Below, in pieces: positions 19,501 to 28,615 of a stretch of DNA of 45,557 nucleotides. Below the pieces are notes generated by a model that was not told the DNA's origin, made no database searches, and was given only the letters and a program-made list of their open reading frames with translations. Location: NCBI GenBank assembly GCA_023132135.1, contig JAGLYR010000015.1, positions 1 through 45,557 of the forward strand, in the 5' to 3' direction. This DNA is from Candidatus Eiseniibacteriota bacterium (lineage in GTDB: Bacteria; Arandabacterota; Arandabacteria; JAGLYR01). Numbering within the stretch: the first letter of the stretch is position 1; each line of letters begins with the position of its first letter. Made by a program: the position numbers and the translations under genes.

Positions 19501-21539
19501 GACGCACTTCCCACAGATCCGGGCTCGAAGGACACCTCGACCTGCCCGGCCGCATCGGTCAGGGCCCGGGCATACTCACCCGTGTCCTGCTTCCAGAGAC
19601 ACACGGTCAACCCCTCGACGGGCAAACCGCTGCTGGTTACCTGAACGGTGTAGATACTGTCTCCAAGGCTCATGGATCCGGCGTGGGTCACATTGAGTGT
19701 CTCCGGCTCATGGACCCAGAGAGACAACTCCGGATCTCCCAGAAGCATGTACGAGAGCACTGTCCAGCGGTAAGCCGAGTTGTCCAATGTGGACACGGCA
19801 GCGAATGGAACCTTGTGAAACGCCTGCAGCTCGCCGATCCGCGTCACCCCTGCCTCAAACAGCAACCGGAAAACCTCCTCCTGGAAGTCGCGGCCGGCGT
19901 GGGGGAAACAGAACCGGGTCGCTCCAATGGCCCCGATGTAGCCCCTGTCCAGGTTCTGCGTCAGGTGCTCATTGAAACAATCCATCTCGATCTGGGACAG
20001 GTTGCAGTTGGAGGTGTAAATGAAACCCGTCTTGCCGTGGTTCTGAAGCGAATCCATGTCCGACAGATACAGGTATAGGTCGTCGGACGTGGACATCTTG
20101 AAGGCATCCCCGTGGTTGACCACTACCACAATACCGTGACCCGCATTCATCTCGTCGAGGATTGCATCGTGATTCTCGTTTCCATTGATCTCGTACAGCT
20201 TCGTCGTGTCCCAGTCGCTGGGGAACCACTGGGCGGACTGCTCACAAATATCCGAGCCGTCGAGGTAGATCGGGTCGCCGGGATCCCACCCGATGGGGAA
20301 CACGACCTCACCAAGAAACAGAGCTCGGGTCAGATACCCCGGATCCGGATCCTTCCGATAGTCCATGGCATTGTCAATGAAGTTGGACGCTTCCGACACA
20401 TCCTGCACCGACGCGCGCCCCAGGAATACTTCAGGATAGAAGTCCGCGCTGTCTCCGGGCGCGGCCCCGTGCTGGTACCCCTCGCCGAACAGATGGTCCC
20501 CATCGGCATTCCAGTTTCCATCCAGGCACTGGTAGTACATATCGCAGGTGATGAGCCAGTCCCCCGGCGCGTAGTAGTCGCTGTGCGCGAGGCGAATGGG
20601 AATCTGATCCACATCCCCACCCAGCAGGACCCACTCGGTGCCCCACATCTCGTAGGCATCCCGGATGAAGAACCGGATCTTTTCCGGAAGATCAACACCG
20701 CCGGGATAGTTGGCTTCTATCCACGGCAGCGTTTTCACCAGGGCCGGTACGCCGCACGAGGTCTTCCAGTCGGCGAGGCGCTGGAACTCGGCCGCCAGCT
20801 CGTCCACTGTAATGATCAGATATTCCACGAGACTCCCGTCGAGAGACGGGTACTCAGTCGGCTGGAAGGTTCCCGAAAGCAGCCCCTTCTCGACCATCCG
20901 GCCCGGGACCACTCGCCCGGAAACGGTACGCGATGATGCCGGGCACACCGGGGACCGCCGGCTGTGCACGCCCACCTCGGTCGACGGAGCCGTCACCATC
21001 CGCACCCGAATCTCACGGTGGAAAAGCAACGCACCTTCTGCCGGGATGAACTGGACAGGATGAATTATCACCGAAGCCAGTTGAGCTCCGCCCATGAATC
21101 CGGCCCCACCGAGCGATACCACCTGCTCGGGGTACGGCCCGGCGCCGGACCAGATCGCGGGATCTCTGACGATGGTTGCCCCGGGAATTTCCCCGCCACC
21201 GGGAAGGATGTCGTAATGCCCCGGTATCCTCTCCGTGACGATCTCCATGACCTCGACGCCGACCACCTTTTCCCCCTCCCGCACAGCCACAGTGTAGGCA
21301 AACAGCGGGAGACGGGGCGCTCCCTCCTCGGCATCCACGACACATCCCGGGAGCCGCAGTTCGGTATGTCCTCGAAGCGTAGAGGTTCTCAGATCGCCGG
21401 GATCGAAGGAGAAAGTCTCCGTCCAGTCTGCCAATGCTGCAGGTGGGGACGCTAGACCGAGCACCGCTGTCACACCCATGACGGTCCCGATCCACAAGAG
21501 GCGCCAATGCGCCGGGGGATTAAGCCGACGAGAGGTCAT
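16524..21539 (-). CDS. Secreted gingipain-like C25 peptidase with FN3 domain, 8 FG-GAP/VCBS repeats and FlgD-Ig/T9SS-type C-terminal domain
   Basis: Signal peptide (MTSRRLNPPAHWRLLWIGTVMGVTAVLGLASPPAALA); His motif VVVVNHGDAFKMS and Cys motif IYTSNCNLSQIEMD; FN3-like LLWEPSPEEDVFGYNVYRSD; eight SSPAxxDLDxDGDLEIVxG...AWxHDG repeats; C-term NYPNPFNPQTIIAYRV...SGVYFYRLRVGEENFSKKMVLMK. ATG at 21539 follows AGGAGG. Confidence 0.9.
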   Translation of the reverse strand: MTSRRLNPPAHWRLLWIGTVMGVTAVLGLASPPAALADWTETFSFDPGDLRTSTLRGHTELRLPGCVVDAEEGAPRLPLFAYTVAVREGEKVVGVEVMEIVTERIPGHYDILPGGGEIPGATIVRDPAIWSGAGPYPEQVVSLGGAGFMGGAQLASVIIHPVQFIPAEGALLFHREIRVRMVTAPSTEVGVHSRRSPVCPASSRTVSGRVVPGRMVEKGLLSGTFQPTEYPSLDGSLVEYLIITVDELAAEFQRLADWKTSCGVPALVKTLPWIEANYPGGVDLPEKIRFFIRDAYEMWGTEWVLLGGDVDQIPIRLAHSDYYAPGDWLITCDMYYQCLDGNWNADGDHLFGEGYQHGAAPGDSADFYPEVFLGRASVQDVSEASNFIDNAMDYRKDPDPGYLTRALFLGEVVFPIGWDPGDPIYLDGSDICEQSAQWFPSDWDTTKLYEINGNENHDAILDEMNAGHGIVVVVNHGDAFKMSTSDDLYLYLSDMDSLQNHGKTGFIYTSNCNLSQIEMDCFNEHLTQNLDRGYIGAIGATRFCFPHAGRDFQEEVFRLLFEAGVTRIGELQAFHKVPFAAVSTLDNSAYRWTVLSYMLLGDPELSLWVHEPETLNVTHAGSMSLGDSIYTVQVTSSGLPVEGLTVCLWKQDTGEYARALTDAAGQVEVSFEPGSVGSASLVVIGDGHVPYEASVSIGGSGRVYVSQWSVDDSSGGNGDGQWDGGETVDLDVTLYNNTTQGLGNVTAVLGLVDGSTVTLDMTFDGLPAPDLLSLGSEGVHPGSLPAVYSVVDEALLGRPHFTGVAQPDTGVFFWLDASGWHVRTVGGLEDHEVWVSVSTDGRALDVEAFGLESADSLWVGTQSFEIFSDLHSADYEDGVDAVFADTVGIAVTSGSASYGTIGAGQGQTRSFSLSALPHLPDRTPVWLILDVSSGADTWTEWIRMDVHGPDLCDYYHGVDDSTYVGNGNGEAEVGEIVILRCGILNRGTGAASAVTATLRGVAGVDVTDSTDVIGNIGPGDLVQASGGFVFTCLSPSMLVSLEIRDGEGRRWFETFELDSPSPPTELEAKPAAEWIDLLWEPSPEEDVFGYNVYRSDGGGPFQRVTERLDEGSSCHRDCGLAPESHFVYRVTAVDTSGNESAPTGTLDIWSAAPQQSGFPVTSMNSFFSSPAIADLDLDGDLEIIVGSKDGFVYAWHHDGQLVAGWPKDTGGEVWSSPALGNLDEDPEPEVVCGTWDKKVFAWNHDGTGLLSPDGVFAETPSFVRSSPVIEDVDSDSWMEVVVGCGNGRLYAWNHDGTGLLQPDGVFAVVGGGEIASSPAVADIDDDHFHEIIVGSLNGNLYVWNSDGTGYLEASGLFAETGEGIWSSPAIGDVDEDGDLEIVAASWSDSVYAWHHDGTRMTGWPVSAQDDVWSSPALGDLDGNGDLEIVIGSNNWKVFAWNHDGTGYLFPNGKLASTTASVWGTPALTDLDEDGKLDIVVGCEDGTLYAWSRIGVLLPGWPVTAFEAIYSSPAIGDLDLDGDIEVISAAYDGMLYVYDLGATLDADAADWPMFQHDQYRSGYHGWSGFLDVDTEDAVPLVSAGLDQNYPNPFNPQTIIAYRVGSAEEVELAVYDVSGRLVTTLVSERQRPGVYRVRWDGENAHGASAASGVYFYRLRVGEENFSKKMVLMK
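16905..18045 (-). repeat. Eight tandem FG-GAP/VCBS-type beta-propeller repeats (protein level) in the first C25 protein
   Basis: Eight units counted in the translation from SSPAIADLDLDGDLEIIVG to SSPAIGDLDLDGDIEVISAAYDG; edges approximate. Confidence 0.85.
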
Positions 21540-21718
21540 TCTCTCCTCCTCAGTTGTTATTGATAGCTGGTTGTCACAACAAAACAAGCCAAGACGCAGA
21601 GAACACCCAAGGGGAACAGGGCTGCGTCCTGGACGGGCAGCAGTGCGGGATGTTGACACGGAGTCATCACCGTTGCTGAGTCGCTAGCTGCGACAATATC
21701 AACGGTCTACGCTTGAGT

Positions 21719-21748
21719 ATTCTACCACCGAACCCCGGCCTCAGTCAA
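21719..21748 (-). promoter_or_regulatory. Sigma70-like promoter for the first C25 gene
   Basis: Minus strand: TTGACT (21743-21748), 18-nt spacer, TAGAAT (21719-21724); implies a 5'UTR of about 170 nt. Confidence 0.6.
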
Positions 21749-21760
21749 GCCCTATGTCCC

Positions 21761-21792
21761 GAATTCGTTGAATCCAGAATTCATTGAAACCA
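21761..21792. repeat. Two tandem 16-bp direct repeats upstream of the C25 promoter
   Basis: gaattcgttgaatcca / gaattcattgaaacca (14/16 identical). Confidence 0.8.
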
Positions 21793-21806
21793 GAACACAA
21801 CCGCAG

Positions 21807-22754
21807 CTATCCGTCAGAAATGCGGGCCAGACGCTCGATTTCGGCAAACAACGCGGCGGCAAAGGTAGGATACCCGCCCCAACTCCCGGGGTCCGCGGGA
21901 TCGAGACTGACTGAGGGATCCAGGATCTGCACCTGTTCCAGAGCCAGATTCAGTTCCAGCAGGTGGACGTAGTCCCCGGCCAGGATAACTCTCACGTCTG
22001 CTGAGGTCACGCTGGCATCATGCGCGAACTGGTACGTACCACCACCCTCCGCTTCCAGAACAGCCCGGCACCACTCGGCACTCTCCGCACTCTCTCCCAG
22101 AGAGGCCAGGACCACCGCCAGACCCACGGCGGCATCGAGGCCATTCGCGTCAAGGGACACCGCCTGTTCCAGGTCGGATCGAGCCTGGGTCCGGTCCCCC
22201 AATCGCAGGCTGGCCCACCCACCCCCCGTCCACCCACCGGTGAGCATGGCATCCCGCACCTGGGCCTCGAGAAAGAGCGCACGGGCTCCCGAGTAGTCTC
22301 CGGACTCAAAGATCGCCCACCCCTCCCTCACCAGCTGCCCCGCGGTGCGCAGAGTCACGAAGGTGCCACCGTCGGATACTGTTGGCCCATTGCCTGCCGC
22401 ATCCACCGATTCCGCAACGTAGTAGTACGTGGTATCCACAAACATGACCGTGAAAAGAACCTCATGCTCCACCACCAGATCCGCCTGGATCACTTCTTCC
22501 CCGTAGGACGTATCCAGCCCGTACCGGATGGTGGAGGTGGCCGCCTCGTTGGTCGTCCAACAGATCTGGACGGTGTCTGCCCGCGCGGTGGCCGTCGGGC
22601 CCTGGGTAATCGTGGGAGGCGTCGTGTCCGGCCCATTCCCGTTACCCCCACCCCCACAGCCCGTGAGAATCATGGCCGCAGCCAGAACCCCACATGCCCG
22701 TCGATGAACCGGAAAGTCCGCCCGTCCGGTCCGGCGCCCCGATGACCGTCCCAC
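21807..22754 (-). CDS. Lipoprotein with Ig/FN3-like N-terminal region and TPR-like region
   Basis: Lipobox ILTGC; PDTTPPTITQGPTATARADTVQICWTTNEAATSTIRYGL; helical repeats (AIFESGDYSGARALFLEAQ..., ASLRLGDRTQARSDLEQAVSLDANGLDAAVGLAVVLASLGE). GTG start with GGAGG; the SD abuts the upstream gene's stop (TAGGAGGGACTCAGGTG). Confidence 0.82.
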   Translation of the reverse strand: MGRSSGRRTGRADFPVHRRACGVLAAAMILTGCGGGGNGNGPDTTPPTITQGPTATARADTVQICWTTNEAATSTIRYGLDTSYGEEVIQADLVVEHEVLFTVMFVDTTYYYVAESVDAAGNGPTVSDGGTFVTLRTAGQLVREGWAIFESGDYSGARALFLEAQVRDAMLTGGWTGGGWASLRLGDRTQARSDLEQAVSLDANGLDAAVGLAVVLASLGESAESAEWCRAVLEAEGGGTYQFAHDASVTSADVRVILAGDYVHLLELNLALEQVQILDPSVSLDPADPGSWGGYPTFAAALFAEIERLARISDG

Positions 22755-22765
22755 CTGAGTCCCTC

Positions 22766-25700
22766 CTATTTCAGCAGAACCAGCTTCGTGCTGGAGTCTC
22801 CCCCGTCCCCTGCGAGACGGCAGAAGTAGATTCCCGAAGCCACGGACCGACCCTCGTCATTCGCCCCGTCCCACCGGACGTGATGAACACCCGAAGGCAG
22901 GTCTTCGTCGATGAGCGTCGCCACCAATCGGCCCCGGACATCATGAACCGTCAGGACAGTCCGGCCACCCCGGGCCAGGTCGAAGCGGATGGTCGTCTCC
23001 GGGTTGAACGGATTCGGGTAGTTGCTGGTAATTTCTGTGCGTGCCATTACTTGCAGCGCATGATTGAAGCATAACTCGAAGACGCCAAGATGCCCTGTGC
23101 GGCCTCCGACCCAGCCCGCCGGCGCCTCCTCGGGCGGAAGCGGAATCCACCGGTTCTCATCCAGCCGACAGACGGACAGCGGTTCTTCGCTGTGCGTCTG
23201 CTCGGCCGGGATCCGGAGAAGAACGACCGCTTCTTCCGCCAGAGCCTTCCCCTGAGGGCCTATCACGTATCGCACTCCCACAGAAGACCGTGTCGCCATA
23301 CCCGGAAGTGGAGTTGGAAGCAGAGCCTTCGTCCAACCAGCCGACGCGCGCCCCGCTGCCGAAGCAACAAGAATGTGCAGGTCCTCTTGCAGAGATCCGG
23401 GAAACAGAATGAGGGAAGCGCCACCATCCACGGCATCGACGCATCCACCCTCGCCTGCCACCATCTTTTTGAATACGAACTGCCGCTGGGTTTCGCCGCT
23501 GTTTCCATCGACGTCATGTCCCCAACCTGTGATCTGGGCCACGCCCGTTTGCGCCTCGTCCGCCCAGAGAACAGCGTGACACAGGTGCAGGTCCCGGGTC
23601 CCGGCCGCGAGGTTCGCAAGGGACAGCGTGTCGGGTTCCGAGCCTCCGAACTGGACAGCCACATTCGGCGAGCCGGTCAGATTCTTCGTGGAGGAGACAT
23701 AGAAATCGAGACTCCGATCCAGCACCGGGTTCTGAAGAATGCCAATCTCAAGAACAGGCGCTGTGGTGTCCGGGGGTGGAGAGAATCCATAGAGCCCCGT
23801 GCGCCACGGTCCCTGCTGGAACGTCCCCCACTCCACTCCGGCCGGATCGCCGGGAAGATCCCAGACATGAACCAGGGCATCGTAGGCGGCAAAGAAAACT
23901 TCCAGGTCTCCGTCGCCGTCCAGATCAGCCACGCCGGGCGCGGCATAGCTGGACAGGCGTGTACGGACCGGCCATCCGTCCAGCGGAGTTCCATCGTTGT
24001 CCCACGCGTGGACACGCCCGTCGGGAGCCCCGATCAGAATTTCGATATCCCCGTCCCCGTCGATATCCGCCAGGGCCGGAGAAGACGGGATGTAGCCGCG
24101 TTCGATGGCCTCGGCGACGGTACCCACAACCCTTGACCCACCGGGCATCGCGCCGGTCCCATCGTGGCGCCAAGCGTATACGGTGTCGCGACGGCTGTCG
24201 GCGTGGTCGCTCCCGGCAATGATCTCCAGGTTCCCGTCTCCGTCCAGGTCTCCAACCACCGGGGAAGACCGGAACATCTGCCCGGAATCCTTCAGGGAAT
24301 CGAACACACCGGAAGCCTCCAGCACTCCGGTGCCGTCGTGATTCCACGCGTACAGAATTCCTGCGTCTGTTCCCAGGAGAATTTCCAGCTCCGGATCACT
24401 GTCGATGTTCGCGATGCACGGGGACGTCCAGATCATACCCGCGGGCTCGGCAAAGGGATTGCTCCCCAGATAGTCTGTCCCATCGCAGTTCCAGACGCAG
24501 ACGTGTGCCAGACCGCCCGTGAGCCAAGTGCCGACCACAACCTCCGGCGCGCTGTCACCATTCAAATCCGCCACGGCCGGAGATCCCCACACGCCGGCGG
24601 AGGTCCCTGCGAAAACGCCCGTCGTGTCTGCGTATCCGACCCCGTCGTATCGCCAGCAATAAACGGCATTGGCCATGCAACTGACGAGGATCTCGGGACG
24701 TCCGTCCGCGTCCAGATCCGCCAGCGTCGGAGCCGAACGGAGCTCCCCCGCTGTCTCGCGAGGCCAGCCCGGCGCATCCGGGGCCAGATCAGGGTTGTTA
24801 CCCGGGGTGAACAGGGAACCATCCCAGTTCCAGACCCAGAGGTACCCATCCCGGTCTCCGGCAATCACCTCCAGATCCCCATCGCCGTCCAGGTCCCCCA
24901 GGGCCGGTGAGCCCCAGATTTCATCTTCCACCCACTGCGGCCAGCCTCCGACAATCGTCCCGTCGTGATGGAAAGCCGTGATCCGGCCATCCTTGGTGCC
25001 GACGACGATTTCCAGGTCGCCGTCCCGGTCCAGATCAGCAGCCGCCGGCGATCCGTAGGACTCGCCGAAAGCATCGGCTGGAAATCCCTCCTGCAGCGGG
25101 GGATTCGCCTTGCCCGTGACAGGATCCGACAGTGGTGAGAGTGCACCGGCGCTATCGAACACCGAGACCGCGTATTCATAGGACCGATCCGCAACAAGAC
25201 CATCATCCACATAGGCCCCGGATTGCAGAACGGTATCCAGGTACTCGAAGGCTCCACTCCCCGGGTCCCGCCGGAGAAACCGGTAGCCCCGGACCCTGGC
25301 TTCAGTGTCCGCGCGGCAGAACAGGTGTACCTGCTCGCATCCGGGTTCGAGCCAGAGACTGTCCGGAGCAGCCAGCGCTCCCAGCTCCAGAGAACTCCGC
25401 CCCAGGGACCGCGCTCCGGCCAGGAATTCCACTTCCAGGACCGGGGCCGCGGAGGTGGCCGTGAGCCGGAATCCTTCCCCGGCCTCTATCACGGTGCCCG
25501 GCGTCACCTCCCCCATGTGGATCAGGGAATCGGACACGGCAGCTCCGGAAACGGCACGGACGATGAGATCCACTCCTCCCACCTGTCCCTTTCCCCAGTT
25601 GACCACGGAGGGGAAAAGGTCGAAAGTCTCGCCCGGATCGATCGATCCGTTCCCATTGGCAGCCGAGTCATCGACTCTGGCATAGAGCACTTCGAGGCGG

Positions 25701-28507
25701 GACGCCAGCAGCTCCACACGGATCCACTCGCTCCAGGCGCTGTCCTCCGCCACCAGATCGAGGACAAACCACACAGGGCGGCGGTCCGGGACCCACGCGT
25801 CGCTCTCCACCGCGAACCCGGCGACCCCTCCGGATCCTGCTGCAATGTCCCCCACGGACTGAGTGCCCGAGAGAACATGAACACCGGCGCTGTCGGCTAG
25901 CTGAAGATCGATCCGGTCTTCGAAATCACACGTGTCCATCACGCAGGTGAACTGGACGACGTTTCCCGCTATCTCCAGCAGATCGTTCCCTTCGAATTCC
26001 AGCGGAAGAGCTTCCAGCATGCCCCCGTCGCTGGTCAGGGTACCGGTTGCCACCAACGAATCCGCATCCGATCGACAGCGCACATGCCACCCTCCCGCAT
26101 CCAGCCAGATCCACACACCGCTGCGGGACTCCTGCCCAAGAGGAGGCTGTCCCAGGACCTCTTCACCACCGGTCTCAAGGCGGAACGGAACCGCCGCGGG
26201 CTGCCACCCGGACGCGCCGACCCAGATCCCGGCCGGATCCTGCACGCCATTGATCTGGATATCGACATCCAGATGGCCGGCAGGGATCAGACCGAGAGTG
26301 GCATTCACCCCGTTCACAGCCGCGTCCCCGTCGTTGATCAGCGTGACCAGGAGATCCACGTGCTCACCCGCCTCCAGCAGGCCATTGCCGTTTCCCCCGG
26401 AAACGTCATCGACGGTAACCTCGTCGACGTGAACCCGACCGCTCCCGGTCACTGTTACGACGTCCTCGGCAGGCAGGTATCCCTTCCCGATCACAACGAG
26501 ACCGGCCTCGCCCGTCGCTCCCGCTGAAAAGGACAGCGAAACCATGCCGTCACTCCCGGTCAGGCCCCGCGCATACGCGCCCGTCTCCTTCATCCACAGA
26601 CATGCCAGCACGCCGGAGGCCGGCGCTCCGTCGGACTCCACCGTCACCTCGTAGGTTGAGTCGGTGAGCGCAATCGAGCCGCTATGGGATACACTCAGGC
26701 TCCTGGGAGTATCGATCCAGAGATCCACGGACGGATCGCCAAGCAGCATGTAGCTGTATTGCGTCCAGCGGTGGTACTCTGACCTGGACACCATGGGGAC
26801 GTATTGCAAGCGGAAGTACGCCGCCAGCTCTCCAGGCGTGGTCACTCCGGATGCATACAGGAGTTTGAAGAAATACTGCATGTACGGTGAGGCGGTCGAA
26901 GGGAAACCATAGCCCGTGTTCCCGACGAAACCAATACCTCCGCCCCGCTCCGACCGGACCAGATGCTCGGCAAGGCAATCGACGTCCACGTTGTTGGTCG
27001 AGCAATTAAGGAAGACGAACAGGGATAGCCGATCAAGGTTGGCCAGCGAGTCCGCGTGAACCCGCCGGAAGAAACCGGATGCACAGTCCATCTTGAATTC
27101 ATCGCCATGCCCGACCTGGCCGACGACCGCGTAGCCTTCTTCCATGCTGTTGAAAGCCTGGTTCAGGTTGAGCTCATGGTCGCCTCCGTAGTAGGAGGAA
27201 CACTCGTACAATCGAGTGATTTCGAAATCCTCAGGCACCCACCGGATGGCTCCCTCGAGATAGGTGGAGCCATGGAGCATCCCGGGACACGGCGACGGGA
27301 TGATCAGATGGGATATGAAAAGAGCCCGCTTCTGATAATCCGTGGCCGGTTCCTTGCGATACCGAAAGATCTTGTCGACGAAAACCCGAGCTTCGTTCGT
27401 TGTGTTCACGGGTGCGCGTCCCAGGAATACCTCCGGGTAGAGATCGAGACCCGGGGAACTGAATCGCTCACCGAAGATGCCGTCACCATCCCCGTCCCAC
27501 GTGCCGTCGAGGCACGCGTAGTACAGATCGCATGGAACCAGACCCTCCTCGTAGGTCCGGAAGGGATTGTCGGTGAAATGACAGATGCGGGTCGGCAACA
27601 CGCCGGAGTCCCCCCCCAGGAGCACCCACCGGGTTCCCCAGTTCTGGTATGCATCCCGGAGACACGCCCGGATGCATTCCTGTGTGTCGACACCCATGGC
27701 ATAGTTGGAGAGGATCCAGGAAATGGTCACGACCTTGGCCGGAATGCCGCGCGCTGTCTTCCAGTCCGCCAGCCGCTGGAACTCCCCGGCCATCGCCTCG
27801 TTGGTTACGATGAGGTACTCCGCGCTCTCATCATCCAGACGCCTGAACTCAGCCGGCCCGCCCGCGCTCGATGCTCCCCGCAAGACGCCCTTCTCCATCG
27901 CGCCGCCCGGGATCAGATCCTTCCATGATCGGCCCGGCCCCACCGCCAGCGTCCCACGCTGCTGAACCGGAGCATCCAGGCCTTCCGCGTGTCGCGTCCG
28001 GACCAGGACGGTGATCGCCCGGGTGAGGAGAAGGTCTCCCCCGTCAGGAACCCACTGAACGGGGTAGACCAATATGCTGCCCAGGCGGATCCCCTGCAGA
28101 TTGCCGGAGCCACCGGTGTATACGGGCAGCATGGGGAATGGGTCCCGGCCTTGGGGCCGTTTCAGTCCATCGGGAGCGCGGTTCAGGAGGTAGAGCTCCG
28201 CCGGCGGAGGGTTGAAGGGACCCGGGATCCGTTCCTGGGTGAGGTCGATGATCTCGACCCCGTGGATCACCTCTCCGGGAGCCAGCTCGAACGTCACCGC
28301 CTCCACGGGAAGGGACGGTTCTCCGCGCTCGCCTATTATAGGAAGGGTTCCGAATTCCACCAGGTCATAGCCCTGGAAGTCGGAGATGGTGAGATCGTCC
28401 GGGTCGTAGACAAGGGTCTTGACCACGTCGCCGCACGCTCCGTCCGGAATCACAAGAACACCCAGAATAACCAGAAGAAACAAGGACCTTGCGAAGGTAG
28501 ACCCCAC
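22766..28507 (-). CDS. Second secreted gingipain-like C25 peptidase with 8 FG-GAP/VCBS repeats, ZU5-like module and FlgD-Ig/T9SS-type C-terminal domain
   Basis: Signal peptide FARSLFLLVILGVLVIPDGACG; His motif VGQVGHGDEFKMD and Cys motif VFLNCSTNNVDVD; eight SPAxADLDGDGDLEI units; C-term NYPNPFNPETTIRFDLARGG...SGIYFCRLAGDGGDSSTKLVLLK. GTG at 28507 with AAGGAGAGG preferred over the ORF-track start at 28615. Confidence 0.88.
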   Translation of the reverse strand: MGSTFARSLFLLVILGVLVIPDGACGDVVKTLVYDPDDLTISDFQGYDLVEFGTLPIIGERGEPSLPVEAVTFELAPGEVIHGVEIIDLTQERIPGPFNPPPAELYLLNRAPDGLKRPQGRDPFPMLPVYTGGSGNLQGIRLGSILVYPVQWVPDGGDLLLTRAITVLVRTRHAEGLDAPVQQRGTLAVGPGRSWKDLIPGGAMEKGVLRGASSAGGPAEFRRLDDESAEYLIVTNEAMAGEFQRLADWKTARGIPAKVVTISWILSNYAMGVDTQECIRACLRDAYQNWGTRWVLLGGDSGVLPTRICHFTDNPFRTYEEGLVPCDLYYACLDGTWDGDGDGIFGERFSSPGLDLYPEVFLGRAPVNTTNEARVFVDKIFRYRKEPATDYQKRALFISHLIIPSPCPGMLHGSTYLEGAIRWVPEDFEITRLYECSSYYGGDHELNLNQAFNSMEEGYAVVGQVGHGDEFKMDCASGFFRRVHADSLANLDRLSLFVFLNCSTNNVDVDCLAEHLVRSERGGGIGFVGNTGYGFPSTASPYMQYFFKLLYASGVTTPGELAAYFRLQYVPMVSRSEYHRWTQYSYMLLGDPSVDLWIDTPRSLSVSHSGSIALTDSTYEVTVESDGAPASGVLACLWMKETGAYARGLTGSDGMVSLSFSAGATGEAGLVVIGKGYLPAEDVVTVTGSGRVHVDEVTVDDVSGGNGNGLLEAGEHVDLLVTLINDGDAAVNGVNATLGLIPAGHLDVDIQINGVQDPAGIWVGASGWQPAAVPFRLETGGEEVLGQPPLGQESRSGVWIWLDAGGWHVRCRSDADSLVATGTLTSDGGMLEALPLEFEGNDLLEIAGNVVQFTCVMDTCDFEDRIDLQLADSAGVHVLSGTQSVGDIAAGSGGVAGFAVESDAWVPDRRPVWFVLDLVAEDSAWSEWIRVELLASRLEVLYARVDDSAANGNGSIDPGETFDLFPSVVNWGKGQVGGVDLIVRAVSGAAVSDSLIHMGEVTPGTVIEAGEGFRLTATSAAPVLEVEFLAGARSLGRSSLELGALAAPDSLWLEPGCEQVHLFCRADTEARVRGYRFLRRDPGSGAFEYLDTVLQSGAYVDDGLVADRSYEYAVSVFDSAGALSPLSDPVTGKANPPLQEGFPADAFGESYGSPAAADLDRDGDLEIVVGTKDGRITAFHHDGTIVGGWPQWVEDEIWGSPALGDLDGDGDLEVIAGDRDGYLWVWNWDGSLFTPGNNPDLAPDAPGWPRETAGELRSAPTLADLDADGRPEILVSCMANAVYCWRYDGVGYADTTGVFAGTSAGVWGSPAVADLNGDSAPEVVVGTWLTGGLAHVCVWNCDGTDYLGSNPFAEPAGMIWTSPCIANIDSDPELEILLGTDAGILYAWNHDGTGVLEASGVFDSLKDSGQMFRSSPVVGDLDGDGNLEIIAGSDHADSRRDTVYAWRHDGTGAMPGGSRVVGTVAEAIERGYIPSSPALADIDGDGDIEILIGAPDGRVHAWDNDGTPLDGWPVRTRLSSYAAPGVADLDGDGDLEVFFAAYDALVHVWDLPGDPAGVEWGTFQQGPWRTGLYGFSPPPDTTAPVLEIGILQNPVLDRSLDFYVSSTKNLTGSPNVAVQFGGSEPDTLSLANLAAGTRDLHLCHAVLWADEAQTGVAQITGWGHDVDGNSGETQRQFVFKKMVAGEGGCVDAVDGGASLILFPGSLQEDLHILVASAAGRASAGWTKALLPTPLPGMATRSSVGVRYVIGPQGKALAEEAVVLLRIPAEQTHSEEPLSVCRLDENRWIPLPPEEAPAGWVGGRTGHLGVFELCFNHALQVMARTEITSNYPNPFNPETTIRFDLARGGRTVLTVHDVRGRLVATLIDEDLPSGVHHVRWDGANDEGRSVASGIYFCRLAGDGGDSSTKLVLLK
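23850..25065 (-). repeat. Eight tandem FG-GAP/VCBS-type beta-propeller repeats (protein level) in the second C25 protein
   Basis: Units from GSPAAADLDRDGDLEIVVG to AAPGVADLDGDGDLEVFFAAYDA; edges approximate. Confidence 0.85.
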
Positions 28508-28615
28508 CTCAACCTCTCCTTCGGACCGCGCCTGTTCTCGGAGACACCCGCGCCTGCAGGGTGCAACTGGCAATTCTTCCCTCTGTTCACACTCTTTCGG
28601 CAAGAATAGATCCAC

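Noticed and set aside
16905-25065. CRISPR-like or DNA tandem repeats in the C25 genes
   Set aside because: Repetition follows the codons of propeller blades; units diverge at DNA level and there are no spacers
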